DNA from: Membranipora membranacea
Lineage: Eukaryota; Bryozoa; Gymnolaemata; Cheilostomatida; Membraniporidae
DNA: 64,000 nt
Direction: 5' to 3'
Assembly: GCA_914767715.1 (NCBI GenBank)
Contig: OU612071.1
Coordinates: 27,527,681-27,591,680 of the forward strand
The stretch's first letter is position 1. Each line of letters begins with the position of its first letter. Below are positions 11,834 to 22,829 of this stretch, in pieces. Position numbers and translations under genes: made by a program. A model generated the notes under the pieces. It saw only the letters and a list, made by a program, of their open reading frames with translations. It did no database searches and was not told the origin of the DNA.

Positions 11834-12790
11834 CTCCAGTGTTTGTGGTCTGCTTTGGTTTCCTGTAGAATGTGATGCAGGTAATGTTGATGTATTGCCT
11901 GGTGAAGGCAGATGTTGTGGCGTTGCAATATTTTTGGAGACTGCACTCCTATATGATTCTGGGCCGTTGGTGCTTCGGTTTATCAAAGATAGCTGTATCT
12001 TTAGATGTTGGTTTTCATCGGTCTTTTAGTTGACGAATTTCTCTTTCTATTTTTATTTGCTTGGTCTCCAATGACTTGAGATGGTGCGTTATTTCAGTTA
12101 TATCATATGGAGAAGATAACTTCAGGTCAGGGATTTGAATTTTGACGTTGAGCTGATCCTAGTTGATGAAATCGATTGTTGGGATTCCATTTCAATGTAT
12201 TTTGTATTGCATGATGGTCCGTACTACTAGCATTCTTTGGTGTAAGCCTTGGTAGTCCAGATGTTGAGGCTCCTTGTATGCATTCTGTATGCATATCATC
12301 AATACATTTTTGCAAGCTGATTTTATGAGAGAATTGCCTAGATCTACATCTTCCTGGTTTAAACCACTCAATACCTCTTCGTAGTCGACCAGGAAAATGG
12401 ATACATCACCTGTACCATTTACTTGGATATGACTGGTGGTGTTGAAGAAAACGATAACATAAAGCTTCTCATTTTTTCATTTACAGCTTTTGTGATTGAT
12501 TGAATGAACTACAAGACCAGAACTGTCCTCATTGTCTTTGAATGTTTAAATTGAGTTTTTTTCATCCACTTTTGAGTGTAACTGGGTTTTCAGAAATTCA
12601 AACACTGATGGGCAGCATGTTATTATTACCTGTGGGTTTGATGGTGTTCCTTTGACCTCTATGATAGTTTCAGATCTTGCAGTTTGGTCGATCTTGTATC
12701 CTCTTAAGGTCATAATTGAGGCATTTGATCTTTTTACTTTGCCGTTTAGGTCTGTCACCATCGGCACTTGAGCTAATCAATGATCCGTGT
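11834..12790 (-). pseudogene. LINE ORF1-like fragment, inverted copy of 38520-39490
   Basis: Reads on the minus strand as the same protein as the right-edge LINE relic. It includes a segment with EVKGTPSNPQVIITCCPS that stays in frame here, whereas the right copy has about 10 extra bases. A second segment has the phrase QKCIDDMHTECIQGAST. Stops and frameshifts are scattered. The fragment is cut at 11834 by the tandem array, while the right copy continues for another 950 bases. Confidence 0.6.
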
Positions 12791-12805
12791 AGTATTGAAA
12801 ACTGT

Positions 12806-12965
12806 CCCCCGCGCGAAAACAACCCCGGGACACTTTACAATATCGTAAAGTGTCCCGGGGACACTTTACAATAAAAACAGGCCTATTGTAAACTGTCCCC
12901 CCCCTATTGTAAACTGTCCCCCCCTATTGTAAACTGTCCCCCCCTATTGTAAACTGTCCCCCCCT
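12806..12965. repeat. Hairpin plus five 21-bp tandem repeats
   Basis: CCGGGACACTTTACAATA is followed at once by its inverse (CGTAAAGTGTCCCGG), giving a hairpin of about 16 bp stem at 12826-12861. The same core then repeats in tandem as CCTATTGTAAACTGTCCCCCC, five times to 12965. All copies carry the ACTTTACAAT / ATTGTAAACTGT core in one orientation or the other. Confidence 0.75.
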
Positions 12966-13304
12966 ATTTATGACTGTCCATTTCAAGGGCCCAGCTGTTT
13001 ATCATCATTCTAAATGGGTCAGATCATGTAACTGGAGCAAACCATGATGTTCTGGCTGCCACTATGATTGCCTAAGCTGTACCATGGGATGGTGGTGGTA
13101 TCTCACTGACATTATGAATGAGTTTATAAAGGCTCTTTTTCATATGGTACTTTGTAGATCTATTTTTCGCAAACCCTAGTTGTTATTTGAAGCTTCTATG
13201 ATTTAGAGATGTCTGGTTTGCGAAGAAAGGTGCACTAAGCCAACAGTGAATAGATGTGTAGTTGCCACATCACAGAACACACATACTTTCATTGCAGGTT
13301 AATG

Positions 13305-15755
13305 AGCCGCGCGAAAACAACCACCCAATTCATTCATCATAGACATAGGCGTATTTAACTATCTCGAACTCTCGAATGTTAGAGGCAAGGATGGTTAGAG
13401 TGTTGGGAAAATGTTTCACCCTCGAATCAAGTAATGAGGAATTGTCTTCTTTTTCTGTTATTATTATTAGTTGTCCTCTCTTTGTCACTGGACATAAAAG
13501 TAAATTTTTGATATGAAACCAGTAGACTTTTTGTTGTCTATTGACATTCCAAGGTCATCTTAATTAATACTTTTGGATGCAACGAAGTTACAGGAAAATA
13601 CAGATAGAGCAAATCTTTTCTCCCTAAAAACTTCCTCATGCTACCCTAATGCTACCCAAATCTCTGGAGTATTGCTCTGTATATATTGTTACCCAGAAAG
13701 TCCCTTGACTTTTATCCCTCCAATCCTCTCATCAATATGCATATTTAGCAACAAAGCAAAGCAAGCACACCTGTCTGTTTTTGTTTTTTTTTCATCATCA
13801 TCATCATGATCATCATTTCATTTTTGATGATGATGGTTGGTGGTTGATTGATTGCTTGTTGTTGATTCATTGATTTTATTGTTGTGTTGATTGATTGAGA
13901 CTGTCAACAGAACCCCACAGAACCACCACTTGGCCATCATAGTCATAGCTATCAATCATGGTCACAACACAGCCTCAGAGTCAGACCCACTGCAGTCATC
14001 ATGGGCACCTGCTGGATCAGACATAGTACACAACATATTGCAAAAGTCTACTATCAACCGGTATACGGACACTTCGAAAATGTTCATTTCAAAAATGGTG
14101 TTTGTGGTTTGATTTTTGAAATTGCATTTTCGAGTTGTCACAGATTCTTATCAACCACCCAACCAATGGGTTGATAATGGGCTTTTGAAATGTGTACTAT
14201 GTCTGATCTCCCAGATACCCATGACTGAATTCTGCAAAAGATTTGTGAGTGAACCTGAAGCTTGTTGGCAGCCTTAGGGCCTCAAGTCAAGTCAGACATT
14301 CTAAAGCGTAGCTGTGGCCGAGCCAGACCACCACCTCAACTCAAGCCAAAGATCCAATCACATGCTGAAATAGCTGAGGCCAAAACCACCACCACAAGCC
14401 TCCGATCCACTCACAAGCTTCGCTGAAAAATCCTTGAGTGGATCTGAGGCTTATGTTAATATTCTCTACTCTAACAATTTGTTAGAGTCTCTAACAGATG
14501 CTTGTCTCCTGAAAAAAATTTTTCCGCTGCGCGGGGCTTTTTTTGTTAGAGAGTTGACCAGACAGATTAAATACGCCTATGATCATAGAATCAACCTTCA
14601 TCAAGCATTTGTGTGTGAGTGATTACTGTAAGTCACAAGTGTGACACCGAGGCATGATAAATCTTAAGCTTACCATATTGTGAGCCCTGGTACTGTGAAT
14701 GATTGCTTAAGCCGCACAAAAACAACCATCCTCCACATTAGCTTATGTAAACTGTATGTTCAAAAATTGATTTCGGAACCTTATGTTATTTTACAGCAAC
14801 AGTATTAATGTCATAACGATGCTACTTGTTGATTTTCAGATGGATGAATTGCAATTTAATGAAAGTAACAGGTTATTTGCATGCATAGTAGCTCTATGAC
14901 CCGCGCAAAAGCAACCCCCCCCCCTATATCTATCTAGAAATATGCTGGTTTTCATTCGTTGTTAGTGAGAGTCCTGAAAAAAGTTTCTACTACATTACTT
15001 ACTGCACTAAACACTGTCACTTTGCATATTGAACCATTGCTCAAGCCGCGCGAAAACAACCACCCCCCAAGCTGTCTTATAAAGATTATCTATCAAATAG
15101 TCTTAAACAGAATGACCATGATTTTGCAGCCATAACGTGGTGGTCATGAGGTGACTGTGTACCCAATTTTGGATTACTAGGTTAGAACTTAATGACACAA
15201 CGGATGATATGTCATTCTTTGCAAGTTCATGAGCCGCGCGAAAACAACCACCCCATTCATTCGTCTTGAAATCTACCTCCATCAAGCATTTGCCTGTGAG
15301 TGACAGAAGTCAGTCACAAGTGTGAGCGGAAGAAATAATTACTTTGGAGCTTTTCATATTGTGCGGCCTGGTATTGAACTGTAGAATATGGCTTAAGCCG
15401 CGCGAAAACAACCATCCCCAAAGCTGTCTTATAAAGATTATCTGTCAAAAAGTCTCAAACGGAATGAACCATGACTTTACAGCCAAAATGTGATTGTCAT
15501 GAGGTGACTGTGTACCAAGCTGTCTTATAAAGAATGGATGGGGTGGTTGTTTTTGAGCGGCTCATGAACTTGCAAAGAACGACATATCACCTGTTGTGTC
15601 ATAAAGTTTTAACCTATTGATCCGAAATTTGCTACACAGTCACCTCATGACAATCACATTATGGCTGCGAAATCATGGTTCATTCTGTTTGATACTTTTT
15701 AACAGATAATCTTTATGTTACAGCTTTGGGGGTGGTTGTTTTCACGCGGCTTAAG
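13305..15755. repeat. Repeat units each ending in a conserved GCCGCGCGAAAACAACC box
   Basis: The box occurs in + orientation near 13305, 14709, 14899, 15043, 15231 and 15394, and inverted near 15539 and 15728; a partial one lies at 12809. Between boxes two kinds of spacer alternate, one of about 187 bp (begins AAGCTGTCTTATAAAG, ends CAAGTTCATGA) and one of about 140 bp (CATCAAGCATTTG ... CAGTCACAAGTGTGA). The last unit, 15538-15755, is an inverted copy of 15043-15255. Spacers have diverged more than the box. Confidence 0.7.
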
Positions 15756-16949
15756 CAATATTTTACAGTGCAATACCAGGCCGCACAATATGAAAAGCTC
15801 AATTCGTCCTGTTGTTTAGGTATATCTGCACTCTACCTGACACTCCCCTCATAAAGCTATGGTAACAAAGTGGGGGTTTTGTTAATTTCTCTTAATATAT
15901 AGCTTGAGGCTAAAAAGACAAGTTATTATTGCCTGAATAACGTATTAGTTTGTTTTGGGGTCCTTGAACCTTGTCAACAGTATTACTATCTATGTTTCAT
16001 CCTCTTTTCTTTTTCCAACGGACCATGTAAAATAAAATCAATTATGTGTCCTACCTATGACAATTGTAGATGACAGTGAGTTTGTACTCTGTTACAGCTG
16101 CTGCAATGATATTGATGTTATACACAAGTTTTAGTTAGACTTCTACTTAGTTACAGTTTTATATTCACAATCATCAGTCTAATGAACATCCTAAAAGATG
16201 TAAAAAAGCTTTATGTATATGGATTGAAATCTTGAAGCCGAGCAAAGCGTAGCCAATGGGTTGGCTCTAAATGGTGAGTCATATGGTACCTTCAGGAGCG
16301 TACTGTCAACCTTGACATCACTTAACTTTTAATAAATGTGGAATATTGCATAAGATGTTTTTGAACCCATATCTTTCGAAACTCAGGCAGGCGATCTACC
16401 GATTGATCATTAAAATTGAGTAGATTAAAGCAAGCTTAAAACATTCTTCCATTAAAAGTTAAGTAATGCCAAGGTCGAATGTCCATTCTGAAAGTGCTAT
16501 ATAAACTGGCACCCACCCACCAATCAGAGCCAACACATTGGCCAAGATTAACCTTGCGGCGCCATTTTGTCTACCAGTTATTACTCCCATGATATGGTGC
16601 AGAGACCCGAATTAAACTTGGATAAAGTGCTGACAAAAATATAATAACAGCCAGATGGGCAATGCTATTAATACACTGACACACATAAGCATAAGCATGG
16701 CCTCAGCACTGTTTGTAAAACTAAATACAAAAAAGTTATCATTTTAATCTCATAATCAATATAAAGAGTTTTGTTATACCATTTATTATATAATAGAAAT
16801 GAACATTCAAGAAAAGAGAAACTTGGGAAGACGACATGGACCTTGATTGATTTTTATGAGATTATTTTGGATTTTTAATTATTGATTTTATTTTAAAAAA
16901 CATGATTATTAACACTTTATTGGATGTGTTTTTCTCTATCGTTTCTCCA

Positions 16950-17027
16950 CGGTATATGGCCACCTATCAGCTACCTCCAGTAAGGCCATTGACAAGGTGA
17001 TCAGTCTAGCAGGCTACCTTGGTGACT
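16950..17027 (+). CDS. Possible conserved exon, left arm copy
   Basis: The frame reads YGHLSATSSKAIDKVISLAG..LGD and ends at a GTGAGT donor (17028). The right-arm copy (inverted, ending at 37209) reads almost the same and keeps the donor. That suggests a former exon rather than chance, but I found no partner exons and recognise no family. Confidence 0.3.
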
Positions 17028-17658
17028 GTGAGTTTTTTTCCTCTTTTAACAGCAACCAAGCCAGTTACTGATAATTTTTAATTTTTACAACAACTTTTAT
17101 TGCTCACACTAAACAACATATTACTCAGTAATGAGTCAGTAATAATAATAATACAATACAATAAAATATTGAGTTTTGAATATTTTAGGTTATGATGTTT
17201 TTATACTTCAAACTGAAAATACTTTTCGATTCAAAATATGTAGCATTTCAAACATGAGAATTGAAATGATTTTGTTTTATAGATATAATTAACCTTCTGA
17301 TATAATTTTAGATTTTCCTATTCTAGATGTTGGCTTTATGATAATCATATTTTTTATTTAAAGTTTTGATTATACCTTGATATTATCATGAAAATTCATG
17401 CAAAAAAGAACCACAAAATCAATGGTTGAAGGCCCGCTGTCTTGAAAAGATCCATCAATGCTACAAATTTGAGGAAATAAAAGTATCTTTGTGTTGAAAT
17501 GTAAGAGAACGCTTTGAAAAGATGACAATATGATGATGCAAAATAAAAAAATAGTACAAGAATGTGCGATTATTTGCAGAGAGGGTATTTCATTTTTTCT
17601 GAGATTATTTTTTCCAAATAAAGGTGGATTACACCCAAACATCTTGTGGGATTATTGA

Positions 17659-17740
17659 ATCACATAGGATCACAGAGGATCACATAGGATCACATAGGAT
17701 CACATAGGATCACATAGTATTACATAGGATCACATAAATC
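17659..17740. repeat. Short 10-bp satellite (8 units), left arm
   Basis: Eight units of CACATAGGAT, the reverse complement of the 10-mer that is expanded to about 109 units at the matching position of the right arm (35291-36380). Confidence 0.95.
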
Positions 17741-18686
17741 AGATTCCGGTCAATCATTAAACCATAGCTCTAAACAGGAGTTATTATACTCAAATAGGTT
17801 TTCTTAGGTGCTCTACATCACTATTTTATTTATTTAAATTAATTTTATTAATTCAGAATAGTAAATAATAATTATAATTTTTGGCCTTTGCTTATAAAGG
17901 AAATAGCTTGGACGCCATTAAAATTATGACATCATAATTATGTTTTGCTCAACTTCCTGTCCTTATTACTAACAAGTCAATCAGCCAATCAGATGCCTTC
18001 TTTCAAAGTCACATTGTGAGCTAAATGAAGCAAGCTGAATTATTCCTCTCCTAGATAATCTGCATAATCCTACAACATCCTACAGAACATACTAACAGCT
18101 TACTGTCTAACTAGAAGTTAGCTCTTATCTATCCAAGTATAACTATACTCAGTATCACTATTGAGGTAAGTAATACAAGGGATCAGGCTAATGAGAAAAG
18201 CCAAGTGGTGGTTATTTGTTATTATTATTCTTCTTTCCTTCCTTGATTTGTTGTGACTCAAAAAGTAGTATGTAAGCTGAATTGACTAGCTAGGTCAATT
18301 TACTGAACAACATATATATACAAAGTCAACTATCATTACATTAGGTAATAAGAGACCAGGAAGACTCAACAAGAACCAACTATACATACTATATAAATCT
18401 TATATGGGAGTGAGACTAGTTCTTTCATCTCAGTGATTCATCAGCAAACTAGGCCCTTGAAAACCAAGGAGTAAAAGTTCTTGGATGAATATGATCAGTC
18501 AGCAAACTCTCAGAGACAATATTAAGAATTACTCATCCGCGCTGTATTATAACTCAATTGCATGATGCATCAAAATGTTAACTTCTTCGATGTATTAGTT
18601 AGTATTGAAGTTCTTGAGCCAAAATGGCCTACAGGTACAACACTACAAGTATTTACCAATACTCATTTTTCATTTTATTGCAGATA

Positions 18687-19780
18687 ATGATGCCAATCGA
18701 TGATTTTGCTGTCTACATCCTAGTAGTTCAGGACTGGGGAGACGAGCCAATACTTCCAATGAATGAAGTTGATCCTGCTCAAAACGTAAGAAACATCACA
18801 GGTCATCACTTGCGCACCAATAATTGTTATGACAGTTAAAATCTGATATTACCTATATTATATATATCTCAAGATGGGCGAGCAACAAGAGATAAATTTA
18901 TATTATTGTTTTTCAAATACGCCGATTCTTCTTGCAGTAAAGAGTATTGCTTTGTTGTTACAGGAATATGTCCCCCCCCCCGCCAGTGGAACAATGGTGC
19001 GACTGCGGCAAGTGCCACGGGTGGCCTTGCGCTGAGATGAATGTGTGTTGCAGGCACCATCCAATATGGAAAACCAAGTCCAAAGACCTGGACTGCATCA
19101 CATCTTGTAAAAGCATACACCAGCTCCTGCTGCCGGCGCCTTTGAGGATGATGTATCACAACTATTGTGCATATCACAGTAAGTAGAAGCACCAGGGCAG
19201 CCAGGGTGGCGTAGTGGTCACTACCTATGCTGTCAAAGGAGGTGAGCTCTCCGGACAATAGCCTAGCTTTCCCACTCCTACCTTGTACAGGAGTGCGCTA
19301 AAGAGATGTGATAAATCTTATTCCACATACTGTATGCATATTAGCAAATAAATTTGAGATTATTATTATTATTATATTTACTCGACAAATAAGAGGTTGC
19401 CTACAGTTTTCACACATCCGTGAAAATAGCCAATAACTTTGATTTTTAGTATGATTTCAACTTGACACGGAAAATTGTTGATTGGAATGAAATTCTCTCC
19501 ATTTTTAGGACCTGTGTATGAGGATGCAGAGCAATTAATTGTTGGGAGATACTCAGAGCAGGAGATTCAGAGGCGTATTAACAACCAAAGGCGAATTACG
19601 GCCTACCGATCGTTGGTGTTTTGGGCCTACCCTGAATTGAGGAGAGGGGAAAGACGCCTACTTCCATCATGTGTCTATCTTTTTGTTAGAGCCAAGTTCA
19701 ATAGTATGGATGAGGATATGTGGGCTGACTACAACCATACAGTACTCGCTGAGCGAGTAGCTGGGGACAGTGATATATGA
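18687..19780 (+). CDS. P2X7 C-terminal (ballast)-domain-like protein of element D, 3 exons
   Basis: Exons 18687-18785, 18964-19178 and 19509-19780 join with matching phases except for one problem: exon 2 begins with a run of ten C that puts the rest out of frame; nine or twelve C would restore it. Exon 2 carries the cysteine cluster typical of the family: QWCDCGKCHGWPC, then CC, then DLDCIT. Exon 3 has TAYRSLVFWAYPEL and RRLLPSCVYLFVRAKF, matching the AYR and LPSC(C) blocks of the P2X7 cytoplasmic domain; the final YTGF is replaced by an acidic tail. Expected length is about 195 residues. In P2X7 this Cys-rich domain binds zinc in the cytosol; here there is no channel part, so it is stand-alone. 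A SINE sits in intron 2. Confidence 0.7.
19197..19318 (+). repeat. tRNA-derived SINE, internally deleted copy
   Basis: Matches the SINE at 56050-56213: GGTGGCGTAGTGGTCACTACC, then AAAGGAGGTGAGCTCTCCGGACAATAGCCTAGC, and the tail phrase CTTGTACAGGAGTG. About 45 bases containing the B box are missing between TAGTGGT and CACTACC. It lies inside intron 2 of the element D gene. Confidence 0.8.
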
Positions 19781-19982
19781 TCAGTTCATGACAAAATTAA
19801 ATATATTACATAGTTTGAGTAATGATTAAAATTGAGAAACTTAATGTAACATACAAAAATTAGATTACAGAGTCTGATACATAATTCAATGAGTTTTTAA
19901 ATTAATGTGTTGAGTTTTAAATTTTATCAGCATGTATGCATTCTATTTCTGTTTTTGAAATGTCAACGATACTACAAGCATG

Positions 19983-20204
19983 TTACAATAAAGTTGAGCT
20001 ATAGTCCTCTATACGCAGGTAGTGAGGCTTCAGTTTAAGACCTCTAGTCTGCCTCTTCTGGATCAGCTCCTTGATGGCTGATATTGACGCTGAGGTAGAT
20101 GGCGCTGAGATATCCATCGTTGAAGTTGATCGAGTTGATGTTGAGGGCTTTGGTGGTGTTGCACTCAAAGCTGTTACGAACGAGGTGGCATATGTATGAT
20201 CCAT
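19983..20204 (-). CDS. Short C-terminal exon facing the P2X7-C gene in element D
   Basis: The minus-strand frame is Ser/Thr/Pro-rich, then basic (IKELIQKRQTRGLKLK), and ends with TAA at 19983. An acceptor (TTCGTAACAG) lies near 20172, so the exon probably starts there. Its position, tail-to-tail 200 bases from the P2X7-C stop, is where elements A, B and C have the last transposase exon, so I infer a transposase remnant. The sequence itself is too short to prove it. Confidence 0.35.
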   Translation of the reverse strand: MDHTYATSFVTALSATPPKPSTSTRSTSTMDISAPSTSASISAIKELIQKRQTRGLKLKPHYLRIEDYSSTLL

Positions 20205-20209
20205 ATTTC

Positions 20210-21510
20210 ATACAACATCTTCAACAACATAAATTAATACGATGATAACTCTGGTAGTCATCATATCATTCATATTATACGTTGGATGAACTTCACAAAC
20301 ACATGATTCAGGATGTATAAAGGTAGCCTACTGTGTAATACTGACAATGACTACAGTCTATGGCCCTCTTTTGTATAGAAGCGATTCACAGCTAGGTGAT
20401 GCAAGATGCTTCCTACAGATTGGTCAGCTCAAGGTTTCAAGAACAACCATTGATATTAATTTGACACAGCTCAAGCTTTCAAATTGTAATTCAATCCATA
20501 AGAAATCCCAAGGAGTAACACCTGGCAATCCAATGACCAAGAAAAGTTAAGTTTGTTTGGCCCCTTCCATTCTCACTGGTTTGACAAGGGCATTGAGAAT
20601 GTCCAGCCAGTGTGTAACAGCGTGTAGTCATCATCAGAGTAATTCAAATGAGAGTGAGTTAATGTAACAGTTACATCTATTGACATGGGCCCTGGACTGG
20701 CATGAAAGTGAGTCCCAGGCAGGGCCTATGATAATGTCCATAGATAGGAGTAAGGGCTAACTTTACTTAAAACAATGATGTATGGGCCAGGTGTGCATAA
20801 GTCTGGATGCAGTTGTGGTCAGAAACTTTCAAGAGTATAATCAGCAGCAAGCCTATGATAATATAAAACCATAGGAAGAGTCCAAGTGTTGTTTTATGAT
20901 TAGATTTAGATTATTATTTTATTCCCAAGGATATTACTCATGTGATTCTAAAAGCACAGTTTAAGTTGGCTCAAATATTCTAAGCAGGTAACATAATTGA
21001 TAGAAACTATCACTCTATAGTTTGAAATGTTTTGATTAGGATTTTACAATTCTCAGGCCATGAATAAATTGGCCAATTAGAATTGAGCTTATAAAAGGAA
21101 CGAAAAAGCAACACAGTAAATAACACTCCTTTTTAGGGGTGATTGCAAGAGATTCATGGGGTGAAATGTTGGAATAGGTGTGTAAGGTACCACTTTGATG
21201 TGTTCTTACTCACTGGGAAGGCTGGGTGAAGGGTCCATCCCAAGGATCTAATCAAATTAGCTGAAGATATTAGGCAAGTTTTCCAGGTCACTCACATTGA
21301 ATCCTCCATTAAGACTATAATTATGACGTCATAATTCACGGGAATCTCAGGTGGGTGTGCCTCACTTCCTTTTCAAAGTGCTGGGTAATTAGCCCAACTT
21401 TTATTGATTAAATTATGTATACAAAGGGAACTAATTTATTAAATATTATTGAAATAGTGATGTAGAGCACCATAGAAAACCTATTAGATACATAAAAAGC
21501 CCTGTCTAGA
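20210..21510. other. Non-coding right part of element D
   Basis: No exon or transposase motif recognised. An inner palindrome TAATTATGACGTCATAATT sits near 21318-21336, close to the end, and a related ATTATGACATCATAATTATG sits near the other end (17925). Confidence 0.5.
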
Positions 21511-21834
21511 GCTATGGTTTAATTGAACAGGGAGTTTTAATGCAACAGTGAAAATTCTAATTTTAATTTTTGGCAGTATGCTAGTTTGAATTTCCTTGAA
21601 AATAACTACTACAGTTCCAGTGAAAGTCAAGAGTATTTTTTTGGTGTTATCAACTGATCAATGAAGATATTGTTGATTTTGTGTCTATGTCCCATTACTG
21701 ATTAGGATACAGATATCTGTTCACCTGTTTACAGGAATGTTTGGCCTGATTCAAGTTCTGAAGAGCAACTACTACTGAATTTGTTTAAACTAGGCCTGCA
21801 AAGGGTTTAAACATGCAGTAATTTCCTCCTCATA

Positions 21835-21990
21835 ACAGGACCCGGTCGGATCAGCTCAAATACCCGCTCACTCATTAATTGTGCATCTAATTACTAGGAC
21901 ACTGTACTGCTAATTGGCAAGGAATACCTTCGGCACCAAGGATCAAACCTGAGCCCTCGCGTTTAATAGTCCCAAATCATACCACTAGGC
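21835..21990 (-). repeat. tRNA-derived SINE (second family), left arm copy
   Basis: Minus strand reads GGCCTAGTGGTATGATTTGG (A box) and later AGGTTTGATCCTTGG (B box), then a body ending near the phrase GATCCGACCGGG. The right arm carries the same insertion at the corresponding place (34805-35000), so it predates the arm duplication. Confidence 0.75.
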
Positions 21991-22133
21991 CAACAAAGAG
22001 TAACCAACTCTAACAGCATTAATTATTATATTTTGCATCAGTCATGACAACATGTTTTAGATTATTTAATCTGTTTATTGGTTCTCCTCAATGAGAAGAT
22101 TTTTACAGAACAAGGATGATTCAGGATATAGAT

Positions 22134-22794
22134 TTATGAAAATTCATATGATTCTCGATATGCATACGCACGTTCACAGCGAGATACGCAAGATTTCTGT
22201 GATGCTGATGTCTTATAGTTAGTTGAGCATGCAACCGCACATTGCTGAAATATAGAAAGTGATTGAAACATTTAAACTTGAAGTGCTCAGAAAAAAAATA
22301 AAAATTAAATTTAGCATTTATGCTGAAATCTAAAACAAAGCTTTACACTGGGATTTTTTCTCTCCTATAAGATGAATGCTACAAAGATCCAGCACCATGT
22401 TATGCTGAGAACAAAACGGACTACTCAGGGTTGAGAGACTTGATGATATTGATGAAGAGCAGCCTTTGGCTAGAAATATGTGTGGTATAAAGTTATAAAG
22501 TTGTCTAATTGAATGATCGATTGAATTATAATTTTCAGCGATGTGATAGTGATATCTTGCTTCATTAAAGCATCGCTTATTCCAATTAGAATAAATCCCT
22601 GAGGGATAGAGTAAGGGTCCTGAACACTGAAGTTGCCATTTTTACTCCTAAAGTCAACAACTTTTGGTAATAAGTGATCAATAAATATTGAAGCAGTCAC
22701 ACTATAACTCACTACTTACCATATAATCACTTGCTTCTGCAGTTGCACCAAACATCAGCAAAACAGCGGCTATGGTAATTAGTAAAACTCTCAT
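22134..22794 (-). CDS. Small secreted cysteine-rich peptide, left arm copy (2 exons)
   Basis: Exon 1 22794-22720 encodes a 25-residue signal-peptide-like start (MRVLLITIAAVLLMFGATA...) and ends in a GTAAGT donor; exon 2 22244-22134 follows a TATATTTCAG acceptor in phase 0 and ends with TAA. The 61-residue product has the spacing C-x3-C-x12-C-x3-C, compatible with a disulphide-linked helical hairpin. Function unknown: such peptides can be antimicrobial, signalling or toxin-like, and nothing here decides between these. Exon 1 appears identical to the right-arm copy, while exon 2 has changed so that the last two cysteines of the other copy are lost. Confidence 0.7.
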
Positions 22795-22829
22795 TGTGTT
22801 TGCTATACACACTGTAGTAACTCTATAAA

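Larger units (their letters stand above)
12793..15803. repeat. Left-arm-specific block of satellite-like repeats
   Basis: Absent from the right arm, where only about 190 unrelated bases (38310-38500) separate the flanking homologies. It contains a perfect hairpin and 21-bp repeats at 12806-12965 and a set of units sharing a conserved GCCGCGCGAAAACAACC box at 12809-15755. The part between, about 13330-14590, is low-complexity (TCATCATCA near 13790) with no supported gene. Confidence 0.7.
17761..21518. mobile_element. Element D: TTAA-flanked DNA transposon carrying a P2X7-C gene
   Basis: Terminal inverted repeats of about 65 bp begin ACCATAGCTCTA and share AATAGGTTTTCT and GGTGCTCTACATCACTATTT. 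The element is flanked by TTAA at 17757-17760 and 21519-21522. The other palindrome arm has the unoccupied site with a single TTAA (35266-35269), so insertion of 3,758 bp is seen directly. TTAA duplications occur in the piggyBac, Kolobok and Sola3 superfamilies. Inside are a P2X7-C-domain gene (+) and a short minus-strand frame (19983-20204) tail-to-tail with it. No recognisable transposase catalytic region remains, so it is probably non-autonomous. Confidence 0.88.

Noticed and set aside
11316-11986. Several overlapping minus-strand frames (MSSPSP.TSK, GPKRPEAQNGP)
   Set aside because: They are translations of the tandem array and its GGGCCGTTTT subrepeats.
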